A stretch of 6,342 nucleotides of DNA from Bacteroides sp. (GTDB lineage Bacteria > Bacteroidota > Bacteroidia > Bacteroidales > Bacteroidaceae), in assembly GCA_030152865.1 (NCBI GenBank), contig JASLIW010000024.1:1-6342 (forward strand), given 5' to 3'. The translations under genes and the position numbers were made by a program. This document shows positions 1 through 5,811 of the stretch, piece after piece (within the stretch, counting starts at the first letter, position 1; each line of letters starts with the position of its first letter). The notes beneath the pieces are model-generated. The model made no database searches. It was not told the origin of the DNA and saw nothing but the letters and a program-made list of their open reading frames with translations.

Positions 1-141
1 GAAAAGGTAGAGGCCGCCCATGTTCAGAAGGTAAAAGGCAAAGACAACAAGGAATACATCGTACCTGTCTGTGAGTACTGCTCAGCAAGAGATAGCATCT
101 TTACGATTGATGAATCCCTTTTATTGGCTGTGCCAGAATAA
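1..141 (+). CDS. 3' end of small protein with CxxC pair (HNH/treble-clef-like?), partial
   Basis: Frame 1 is open from the window edge to a TAA at 139-141 and gives 46 residues, so the N-terminus is missing. The readable part contains the stretch AAHVQKVKGKDNKEYIVPVC followed by EYC, so a Cys-x2-Cys pair sits just after an IVP motif. The AHV...IVPxCxxC pattern resembles small zinc-binding, HNH/treble-clef-like hypothetical proteins common in Bacteroidota, where an upstream Cys pair would complete the metal site; that part lies outside the window. The reading frame ends 25 bp before a strong terminator hairpin, which supports this being a real gene end. Function is not known. The family suggestion comes from memory of the motif only and is weak. 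Confidence 0.6.
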   Translation, partial: EKVEAAHVQKVKGKDNKEYIVPVCEYCSARDSIFTIDESLLLAVPE

Positions 142-166
142 GAAATTATTTATGCCCTTAATAAGC

Positions 167-204
167 AAAAAAGGTATGTTACTTTTAGGTAACATACCTT
201 TTTT
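167..204. terminator. Bidirectional rho-independent terminator between converging genes
   Basis: A perfect 16-bp inverted repeat has arms at 167-182 and 189-204 around a 6-base TTTTAG loop. The core is GGTATGTTAC paired with GTAACATACC. It is flanked by six A's on the left and six T's on the right, so either strand reads as a hairpin followed by a U-tract. It lies 25 bp past the plus-strand stop at 141 and 26 bp past the minus-strand porin stop at 231, and so can end both transcripts. Confidence 0.9.
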
Positions 205-230
205 AATCTACAAACTTTATAATAATGAAA

Positions 231-1373
231 CTAGAAAATTATTTGCAACCTAGTCTGCAACGAGTTTAGTGATTGGTTGTCGAACCCTAATCGATTGGAA
301 ACATGAGTATATGAATACCTTAATCTCCAAATCATGTACTTATTGATGTAGTAGTTGAATGTTAAAGAGGCATCATTTTGACGACCACCAAACACCTCAG
401 CCTTTTTATCAGACATATCTGTATAATTATATCCTAACACGCACTCCAGTGAGCCTGGTGCTGGCGTGGCTATTCCACTCGAGCCATTAGAGTAGGTATA
501 ACTATCCCCTAATATTAAGCCTCTAAATAAAGCATAAGCTCCAGTTGCTTTATAGTCTGAGAACCCATTGTCTCTTTTGACGGTGAGGTAGTAGTATTGT
601 GTTTCCAAGCCCACTCGCCCTAAGGATGCGGTTAGCTCTGGTGTAAACTTAAATAGTCGCTTAGCATGCGTAATATTAGCTTGCATAGCGGTTATCTTTG
701 AAATACGAGAAGGGAAATTAGCTTTCAAAATAAAAGCGTCATGATTTAAGTCTTCATCATCGTTATAGCGTGGAGTCTCAAATGCACCAGAAATACCCAC
801 ATGGAAGATTCTTCCATCTTCACGGAAAGGACGATAAACCAGACGAGACATGGCACCATAGCCCTGTTTCCCCATTTCATTGGATGTTTTTTTGATTGCT
901 TCATTTTCGACATGCAAGCTTGCTGTAGCAAAGAAGGCGTCCTTACTATGCATAAACATAGCCCCTATTAGGCGAGAGTTAAAAAATGCCTCATTACTTG
1001 CAGGCTCTTCCATCGTAATCTTCATAGAAGAACTGGTAGAACTTTGCAAACCAAATTGATGCACAAAATAGCCTAAACGAACTAAGGAGTGTGAACCAAA
1101 GCCTCTTTCTATAAAGACATCTTTTAAAGAAACCTTACCATAGGCATAACCTACATCTACTTTTGCTTTGTAAGGACCATAACTAGCCTTTACACCTACA
1201 CGCATATCAGGGACGGCCACACCATCTGCAAATTCCTTATTTTTGGAATCAAAGAGACCTCCATCCATTAAAATCCTACCTGAGGGTTTTATCTCAAATT
1301 TGTCTTGTGCCTGAACCTGCCCACCACAAACGATAGACAAGCTCATAGCAGCCAATACTAAATACTTATTCAT
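231..1373 (-). CDS. Outer-membrane porin, phosphate-selective OprO/OprP type
   Basis: The 380-residue protein is predicted to form an outer-membrane beta-barrel. Residues 1-22 are a signal peptide with likely cleavage after VQA. The mature protein opens with KPSGRILMDGGLF, like the start of OprO/OprP-type porins. Residues 99-134 (RLGYFVHQFGLQSSTSSS, then MEEPASNEAFFNSRLIGAMF) match the family pattern of a G-x-F strand, an FGLE/TSS turn, an ME(R/E) motif and an R-x-IG strand. Alternating aromatic/polar strands continue to the last residue, Phe380, the terminal aromatic typical of barrel proteins recognised by the BAM machinery. It is somewhat shorter than the roughly 400-440 residues of classical members. 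The start ATG at 1371-1373 directly precedes the signal peptide; the leader is A/T-rich with no Shine-Dalgarno motif. It lies 35 bp downstream of the phosphatase gene with no terminator between, so the two are probably one operon. True phosphate selectivity cannot be read from sequence. Confidence 0.85.
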   Translation of the reverse strand: MNKYLVLAAMSLSIVCGGQVQAQDKFEIKPSGRILMDGGLFDSKNKEFADGVAVPDMRVGVKASYGPYKAKVDVGYAYGKVSLKDVFIERGFGSHSLVRLGYFVHQFGLQSSTSSSMKITMEEPASNEAFFNSRLIGAMFMHSKDAFFATASLHVENEAIKKTSNEMGKQGYGAMSRLVYRPFREDGRIFHVGISGAFETPRYNDDEDLNHDAFILKANFPSRISKITAMQANITHAKRLFKFTPELTASLGRVGLETQYYYLTVKRDNGFSDYKATGAYALFRGLILGDSYTYSNGSSGIATPAPGSLECVLGYNYTDMSDKKAEVFGGRQNDASLTFNYYINKYMIWRLRYSYTHVSNRLGFDNQSLNSLQTRLQIIF

Positions 1374-1408
1374 AATCTATAAGGTATTAGTTGAGTCTAA
1401 GGTTGATT

Positions 1409-2188
1409 TTAGTTTCTTTCACTAGGTTTTACTAAACCTGCTTTTGCGAGCTTAGCCAACTCTTTTTTAGCTTTGCCTAGCTGTTTCATGAAAGCATCGT
1501 TGGCATGTAAACGTGCTACTACTGCACTCGCAACTAAACGAGCTGCATCTACATCACTTTGAAAGTGGTAGCCACAAATCACACGGCTTTGCCCCATCTC
1601 GTAGCCTCTCTTTAATATTTCATTTTGGCGATCTGGATTTACTTCTGCTAATACTAGTGCTGTAGCCCAGCCAATTGCAGTATGTCCTGATGGATATGAA
1701 CCATTAGTTGACAGCTCAGCCTGTTGTTCTGGATTACAAGTATTTTCTTGATAGAAGCTGAATGGACGAACTCTCATGTAATGCTCTTTAGCATGACGTG
1801 TGGCTAAATCACCAGCATCTTCACGCATATTTACCACTAGTTTATAGATTTCAGGGGTTGCATCTTTAGTAATTTCAACACCAAAAGCTTCCGAAAAGGC
1901 TCTCGGAACACCACTTCCACCTACACGTGCATCACTGACAGCTTGAGCTCCACGAGGGGTGTCTCTTTGCATTTTACCCCAGCTATACTGAGCTTGATCA
2001 TAAAGAAATAAAATACTGCCCGCTTCTGGTGGAGGAGGTAGTAAGTCTAAGCTATTAGGTACTTCAGATATTTCTAAGAAATATAAATCTGGATTTGATC
2101 TTTTGTCTTTAATGCTTTCTTCTTGAGCGAATGTGCTCATAGAGAATAAAGAACATACTAAAACGAATAATGAAAATTTAGCTTTCAT
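1409..2188 (-). CDS. Secreted class A nonspecific acid phosphatase (PAP2 superfamily)
   Basis: The 259-residue enzyme probably hydrolyses phosphate monoesters in the periplasm by way of a phosphohistidine intermediate. Residues 1-21 are a signal peptide (cleavage after STFA). The N-terminal LLPPPPEAGS (49-58) and the DQAQYSWGK segment that follows are typical of class A bacterial acid phosphatases. The full PAP2 signature is present: K134-x6-R141-P142, then the PSGH motif at 166-169 inside GSYPSGHT, then S201-R202-x5-H208-x3-D212. By family knowledge His208 is the nucleophile and His169 the general acid. Cys151 and Cys205 could form a disulfide. The length is normal for PhoN/PhoC-type enzymes. 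The ATG at 2186-2188 opens the signal peptide directly and is preceded by an A-rich leader. The porin follows after 35 bp, and a 274-bp regulatory-looking region lies upstream. A close paralog is found at 5812-6342. Confidence 0.93.
   Translation of the reverse strand: MKAKFSLFVLVCSLFSMSTFAQEESIKDKRSNPDLYFLEISEVPNSLDLLPPPPEAGSILFLYDQAQYSWGKMQRDTPRGAQAVSDARVGGSGVPRAFSEAFGVEITKDATPEIYKLVVNMREDAGDLATRHAKEHYMRVRPFSFYQENTCNPEQQAELSTNGSYPSGHTAIGWATALVLAEVNPDRQNEILKRGYEMGQSRVICGYHFQSDVDAARLVASAVVARLHANDAFMKQLGKAKKELAKLAKAGLVKPSERN
1424..1951 (-). repeat. Duplicated phosphatase segment, copy A (partner 5815-6342)
   Basis: This 528-bp stretch codes for phosphatase residues 80-255 and aligns codon for codon, without gaps, with 5815-6342 in the same orientation. 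The duplication probably continues upstream, where copy B leaves the window. The copies lie about 4.4 kb apart and flank the large membrane-protein gene, so they form a diverged direct repeat. At about 74% protein identity the duplication is not recent, and simple recombination between the copies should be inefficient except in the conserved catalytic stretches. Confidence 0.8.
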
Positions 2189-2231
2189 AATAATTAGTTT
2201 TTGGGTTTAAACTTAATTGATTAATTGATTT

Positions 2232-2276
2232 CCATATGGACAGCAAGTGTCATAAGTACACAGCTTGTCTGTATGG
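2232..2276 (-). other. Imperfect stem-loop in the phosphatase leader
   Basis: The segments 2232-2250 and 2258-2276 pair imperfectly around a 7-base loop (2251-2257): CCATA and GACA blocks match at the base, and GTGT matches next to the loop, giving 13 of 19 aligned positions. The left side also contains the perfect palindrome TCCATATGGA (2231-2240). If transcription begins just after the candidate -7 box at 2282-2289, this structure is the very 5' end of the phosphatase mRNA. A role in transcript stability or control is possible but unproven. Confidence 0.3.
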
Positions 2277-2281
2277 TCTAT

Positions 2282-2289
2282 CAAATCTA
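2282..2289 (-). promoter_or_regulatory. Candidate Bacteroidota -7 promoter box for the phosphatase-porin operon
   Basis: Read on the minus strand this is TAGATTTG, a full match to the Bacteroidota -7 consensus TAnnTTTG and the only full match I found on that strand between 2189 and 2462. It predicts a start near 2275-2278 and a leader of about 90 bases before the phosphatase ATG. No convincing TTTG -33 box is found about 20 bases upstream, so the promoter may be weak or need an activator. Confidence 0.4.
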
Positions 2290-2342
2290 AACGAAAGGCT
2301 AGTTAAATAATAGTTGCTTTTATTTATTCGTCTGTTTTAACA

Positions 2343-2360
2343 GTTGCAACTCTTTGCAAC
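2343..2360. promoter_or_regulatory. TTGCAA inverted repeat, possible operator
   Basis: GTTGCAA (2343-2349) and TTGCAAC (2354-2360) form a perfect 7-bp inverted repeat around CTCT; each half also contains the self-complementary TTGCAA. It lies about 65-85 bases upstream of the predicted phosphatase transcription start and about 100 bases past the end of the large gene. No U-tract follows on the minus strand, which argues against a classical terminator and leaves a protein-binding site as the better reading. Confidence 0.3.
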
Positions 2361-2462
2361 ACCCAGTGTATAAGTCAATCAAACAAGGAGTTAAGACATA
2401 GGTACGATTATTGAATTAAGTTTAAAACCCATACCTTTTTTTGAGAAGGTTGCTACATTATC

Positions 2463-5400
2463 CTAGTCTAGAAAGCTCAAGAGAGAACAAGTAAATACTG
2501 AATTGGGCTTATTCTCATAGTATTTACGCAAATTCTCCTCGTTTGCTTTTAGTCGATTATTGATTAGGCGACTAATTACAGGATTTAAGTTTCCATATAC
2601 ACCCAATATGCCAGGAATTAAAATTCTCTTTACCCTAGGATCGGCTAAAAGTACAGCTAAAACTTTAGCCTGTTGATTGTAGAAATTGTTAAATTTGAGA
2701 ATATCTCTCAATATAAAATCATCGGTTTTACTGACTAGTGTATAAAACTCATTGATCAGTTTCTCTACCTGCCCTACTACTTCATATGTAGCTGCTTCAA
2801 TGAGTTGATCTAGCTCTTTATCAAATTTTTTATTGACAAGCTCCTCATTGGTTTGTAGTATGCTTTGTCTCTTTTCTTTAAAAGCGCGAATATGAAGATT
2901 GATTTCATCTCTCTTGAATAAGATTAGCAGTTGATCCTCAATAGTTTTCAATCTTCTTAGTAGTTCTAATCTATCCATATTTTGTGCAGACTGATTTATC
3001 AAGTCTAACTGCTCTAATAAAACTCGAGTACAGGGCTCTGACAGGTCTTCCAAATAATTTATTCTTGTACGTACAAAAGCCTGAATGCTTCTTAGTGACT
3101 CTTCTGCAAAAATGTTTTGATAAGATGAATACAACTCCTCAAACTTGCTTTGTATATATGATAGTGGCTTGGTGCTATTTTCTTTGAGTAAGGCTAATTT
3201 GTGAAACAAATCTTTGTTTAGGTTGTCCAGCTCCAAACACCCATCCAATGCCTCTAATAGTTCATTTATAGCGTTGAGTAAAGTCGTATGTAGGAGTAGC
3301 CACTCTTGATTCTTCTTGATTTGATTTCTCATTTTTTTAATATCACTTTCTTGCTCAGCATGTCTAGACTCAGCAAGTAGATACTCTTTTTCAAAGGCTG
3401 TGGTCGCTTCAATCTGTTCCACTTGTTCTTGGAGCTTTTTAGGTATGAATAAAGTAGCTTCTCTATTTAGATTAATCAAAGCAAGTGACAACTCATCAAA
3501 CTGAATATTGTTTACTTTTTTAGCTTTGGGGTCCAGATCAATCTCACTTATTTTCTGTTGCAGATAAGCTAACTCCTTATCATCCTCACGATCGATCAAC
3601 TCATAATAACTAGCCAACTCACTAATTCTATTTTCTAAGTCTTCTTTACGCCGTTCTAATTGAATTAGGTTGAGCCTCTTTTTACGGAAAAAGATTAGCG
3701 TAAAAAATAAAACAAGCGCTAAGATTATTATTAAGAATGCAATAAGGTAAAACAGACTCAAGCTAACAGGAGCTTCAAAACTGATCCAAGCAGGCTTGTC
3801 TTCTTGCCCTGCTTGCAAGGAAAGAACTCCTAAGTTCGAGCCCAAAAACAGCTGATTGCCATGAGTAAAAATAGCAGTAGGTCGAAATCTAATATCTGGA
3901 TAATGAATACCACCATCTTTTATTGCTCCCTGACTTAAGTAAAATTTATGCAGCCCCAACTCAGGAATAGCATAAAACAAGGTATCATTGAGATAGACAA
4001 GTTTGTTATATCCCTTTACAAGCAAAGAATCTGTTGGATTTTGACTTAGTATGTGGTGATTAGTAAGTATTATCAAACTTGGATCATGATCATTTGTGGA
4101 GATTATATCTTCTAAAAAAGAATATCCAATAGTTTCATTTATTCTTTTCACCTTAGAATCAGGAGTCAGATAAAAAACCCCATCATTTAGGGTGGAGAAA
4201 TATAAGCGATCGTTAGAAGGATGACTAAAAATAGAGGTTACATACACATTATTCATAGCTGTAATTGTATCTACTCGAGCAGAAGAAGCTACTCTAACTA
4301 AGCCATCCTGTATTCCTATATAAGAGTAAACGTCCTCATTTATTTTCTTAACTGCAGCTGTTGTTATTTTGGCATGAGATGTCAGTAAAGTCTTGGGTTT
4401 GCGAAAGAGCATATTATTAAGCCAGCTTTTTGATACACTCATCTTTTTGAACTCATTGCTATCATAGAAGTAGAGTTCTCCATCTATTATATCCATCCAG
4501 CGTATCTGCAAATCCTCAGAAAAAGTATAAATACATCTAGCCTTATTTCGTCCTACTTCCTGACGAAACAATTCATTATGAGAGGACAGGTAGTAATATG
4601 CTTGCTCATCCTTACAAGCTGCTTTAATGGAGATATTACCCTTAAAGACATCCATATGATTTGCAATTCTCCAAAGTGCATGATCAGTTAGCAAATAGCT
4701 GAAGTGCTTAAGTTTTCCTGGCAAGATAATATTTCTACCTCCCAAAGGAACAGATCTACGCAAACGAATTGATAAAAACTCTTCTAAATCATTACTTAGT
4801 AAAAGTTCTTGCGCACCGACTAAATAGTGTATACCCTCTACTTGGTAATAAACTTTAGGTTTATTAGCCACCTCTATTTCCTGTATTACCTCGCCTTCTA
4901 AGGAACAAATAAATAAGCATCCATCCCCTACAGCATAGAGAAGATCATTATATATAGAAACATGATTGATGTAAGTATTCTCTAAGTATTTAGACTGCTT
5001 AGCATTTTTAATATCTATTTGCACTACACCATTCTGAGTAGATGCGTAAAGCACACTATCTTTATACGCACAGAGATTATGGCAAACAAATGAGTATCCA
5101 TTTTGCTTAGATAAATACTCTTCTGATGGATATATTAGACAGAGTTCTCCCGATAATTCTGTCTTATCCATTTCATATAAACCCTGACTAGTAGCTACAT
5201 ATAAGGTTTTTTCATTACTCAGTATATCATATGCAGAGTATTTACTACCCTTAAAATTAATTTCATACGTCTTCAACTTATTAAGCGTGTCATTCCCTTG
5301 CATTTTCCATAATTGAAGCCCAGAGTTTCTCACTCCCAACCACAGTAAGGACTCACTTTCTGCCTGAGGCTCACGGAGCACTTTATAGATACGGTCTTCA

Positions 5401-5624
5401 CCTAAGTCGTATGACGAGCGATAATCCTCTTTAAAATTGTATAATCCTCCTGTTTCACTTCCTATCCAAAATGAGCCATCTTCATCGTAAGATAGAGAAG
5501 ACAACCTCTCCTCGTAATAATACTCTGTTTCACCTATAGACAGTGGACTCACTGACTTTTCACAAGCCACGAGAAAACATATAGCTAAAAGTGAAATGTA
5601 CTTTACAATACTATTATTATGCAT
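2463..5624 (-). CDS. Large membrane sensor-like protein: lipobox, beta-propeller, one TM helix, coiled coil, no kinase
   Basis: I do not recognise a named gene for this 1053-residue protein. Residues 1-21 are a signal sequence ending in a lipobox-like LVAC (18-21). Residues about 35-605 carry repeated propeller-blade motifs of the kind found in two-component-regulator propellers: SYDEDGSFWIGSETGGLYNF (45-64), LWLGVRNSGLQLW (94-106), LYVATSQGLYEMD (141-153), LYASTQNGVVQID (192-204), LYFSTLNDGVFYL (474-486) and LFLGSNLGVLSL (592-603). At least ten such units suggest one or two propellers. Residues 621-646 form one strongly hydrophobic helix, followed by RKKR, so the C-terminal part should be cytoplasmic. 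Residues about 647-775 are charged and helical, with coiled-coil character, and helices continue to the end. No Y_Y_Y domain, histidine-kinase H/N/G boxes, receiver or AraC domain is visible. Residues about 985-1030 look weakly like a helix-turn-helix. The ATG at 5622-5624 follows an A/T-rich leader. The gene stands alone between terminator 5746-5775 and the 2189-2462 intergenic region. Most likely it is a signal-transducing regulator; a structural role cannot be excluded. Confidence 0.75.
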   Translation of the reverse strand: MHNNSIVKYISLLAICFLVACEKSVSPLSIGETEYYYEERLSSLSYDEDGSFWIGSETGGLYNFKEDYRSSYDLGEDRIYKVLREPQAESESLLWLGVRNSGLQLWKMQGNDTLNKLKTYEINFKGSKYSAYDILSNEKTLYVATSQGLYEMDKTELSGELCLIYPSEEYLSKQNGYSFVCHNLCAYKDSVLYASTQNGVVQIDIKNAKQSKYLENTYINHVSIYNDLLYAVGDGCLFICSLEGEVIQEIEVANKPKVYYQVEGIHYLVGAQELLLSNDLEEFLSIRLRRSVPLGGRNIILPGKLKHFSYLLTDHALWRIANHMDVFKGNISIKAACKDEQAYYYLSSHNELFRQEVGRNKARCIYTFSEDLQIRWMDIIDGELYFYDSNEFKKMSVSKSWLNNMLFRKPKTLLTSHAKITTAAVKKINEDVYSYIGIQDGLVRVASSARVDTITAMNNVYVTSIFSHPSNDRLYFSTLNDGVFYLTPDSKVKRINETIGYSFLEDIISTNDHDPSLIILTNHHILSQNPTDSLLVKGYNKLVYLNDTLFYAIPELGLHKFYLSQGAIKDGGIHYPDIRFRPTAIFTHGNQLFLGSNLGVLSLQAGQEDKPAWISFEAPVSLSLFYLIAFLIIILALVLFFTLIFFRKKRLNLIQLERRKEDLENRISELASYYELIDREDDKELAYLQQKISEIDLDPKAKKVNNIQFDELSLALINLNREATLFIPKKLQEQVEQIEATTAFEKEYLLAESRHAEQESDIKKMRNQIKKNQEWLLLHTTLLNAINELLEALDGCLELDNLNKDLFHKLALLKENSTKPLSYIQSKFEELYSSYQNIFAEESLRSIQAFVRTRINYLEDLSEPCTRVLLEQLDLINQSAQNMDRLELLRRLKTIEDQLLILFKRDEINLHIRAFKEKRQSILQTNEELVNKKFDKELDQLIEAATYEVVGQVEKLINEFYTLVSKTDDFILRDILKFNNFYNQQAKVLAVLLADPRVKRILIPGILGVYGNLNPVISRLINNRLKANEENLRKYYENKPNSVFTCSLLSFLD

Positions 5625-5652
5625 ATATATAATTAAAAACCACTTACAATAC

Positions 5653-5674
5653 AGCTAATCCTTGCTTTTTAGCT
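5653..5674. other. Small hairpin upstream of the large sensor-like gene
   Basis: AGCTAA (5653-5658) and TTAGCT (5669-5674) form a perfect 6-bp stem with a 10-base loop, 29 bp upstream of the ATG at 5624. A second short inverted repeat, TATCT/AGATA (5684-5688 and 5693-5697), lies just beyond it. These could be leader structure or binding sites. With stems this short in AT-rich DNA, chance is a real explanation. Confidence 0.2.
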
Positions 5675-5736
5675 AGATAAAAGTATCTGTTTAGATAATT
5701 AGAGTTCGTCCGTATTACGCTAAGACTTACTCTACA

Positions 5737-5744
5737 CAAAAATA
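5737..5744 (-). promoter_or_regulatory. Possible -7 promoter box for the large sensor-like gene
   Basis: On the minus strand this reads TATTTTTG, which fits TAnnTTTG and would give a leader of roughly 105-110 bases. It overlaps the U-tract of the upstream terminator, so the match may simply reflect the T-run, and no TTTG is found at the -33 distance. A second, imperfect candidate is TACTTTTA (5678-5685, minus). The gene must have its own promoter somewhere in 5625-5745 if the terminator works. Confidence 0.2.
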
Positions 5745-5745
5745 G

Positions 5746-5775
5746 AAAAGACTACCTGAAAAGAGGTAGTCTTTT
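5746..5775 (-). terminator. Rho-independent terminator of the second phosphatase gene
   Basis: Arms 5746-5757 and 5764-5775 form a perfect 12-bp stem with core GACTACC/GGTAGTC and a 6-base GAAAAG loop. On the minus strand the stem ends in TCTTTTCTATTTTTG, a U-rich tail. It lies 36 bp after the phosphatase stop at 5812 and separates that gene from the large gene starting at 5624. The plus side also has T's after the stem, but no plus-strand gene needs it. Confidence 0.82.
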
Positions 5776-5811
5776 GTTAATTATTCCATAAGTCGTCATC
5801 TACTTTTCACT

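Larger units (their letters stand above)
2203..2430. repeat. Long inverted-repeat pair (arms 2203-2220 and 2412-2430) bounding 228 bp
   Basis: The left arm GGGTTTAAACTTAATTGA (2203-2220) and the reverse complement of the right arm, GGGTTTTAAACTTAATTCA (2412-2430), agree at 17 of 18 positions once a single extra T is allowed. The arms enclose about 191 bp with no open frame, and this span holds the candidate phosphatase promoter and two smaller hairpins. The left arm continues into a tandem TTAATTGA duplication (2213-2228). The outer ends read GGG...CCC, but the flanks show no clear target-site duplication. It could be a MITE-like remnant, paired regulatory sites, or a coincidence in AT-rich sequence. 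Confidence 0.45.

Noticed and set aside
71..253. 60-codon plus-strand open frame
   Set aside because: It overlaps the frame-1 gene end, runs through the terminator hairpin and into the 3' end of the porin gene, and has no family-like features.
746..931. 61-codon minus-strand open frame inside the porin gene
   Set aside because: It is an out-of-frame shadow of the porin coding sequence, with no leader or recognisable motif.
2401..2441. GGTA...TACC followed by a T-run as a plus-strand terminator
   Set aside because: The stem is only 4 bp plus one pair beyond a mismatch, with a very long loop, and no plus-strand gene ends nearby.
2430..2456. ACCTT/AAGGT hairpin as the terminator of the large gene
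   Set aside because: On the minus strand the stem is 5 bp with an 8-base loop and no U-tract follows. No convincing terminator was found for this gene.
2984..3187. 67-codon plus-strand open frame
   Set aside because: It lies antisense inside the coiled-coil part of the large gene; the composition is what complementary helical coding sequence gives.
2463..5624. Large gene as a hybrid two-component histidine kinase
   Set aside because: The propeller and TM layout fits, but no His phosphoacceptor region, N/G ATP-binding boxes, receiver aspartate or AraC domain is seen in the C-terminal 400 residues.
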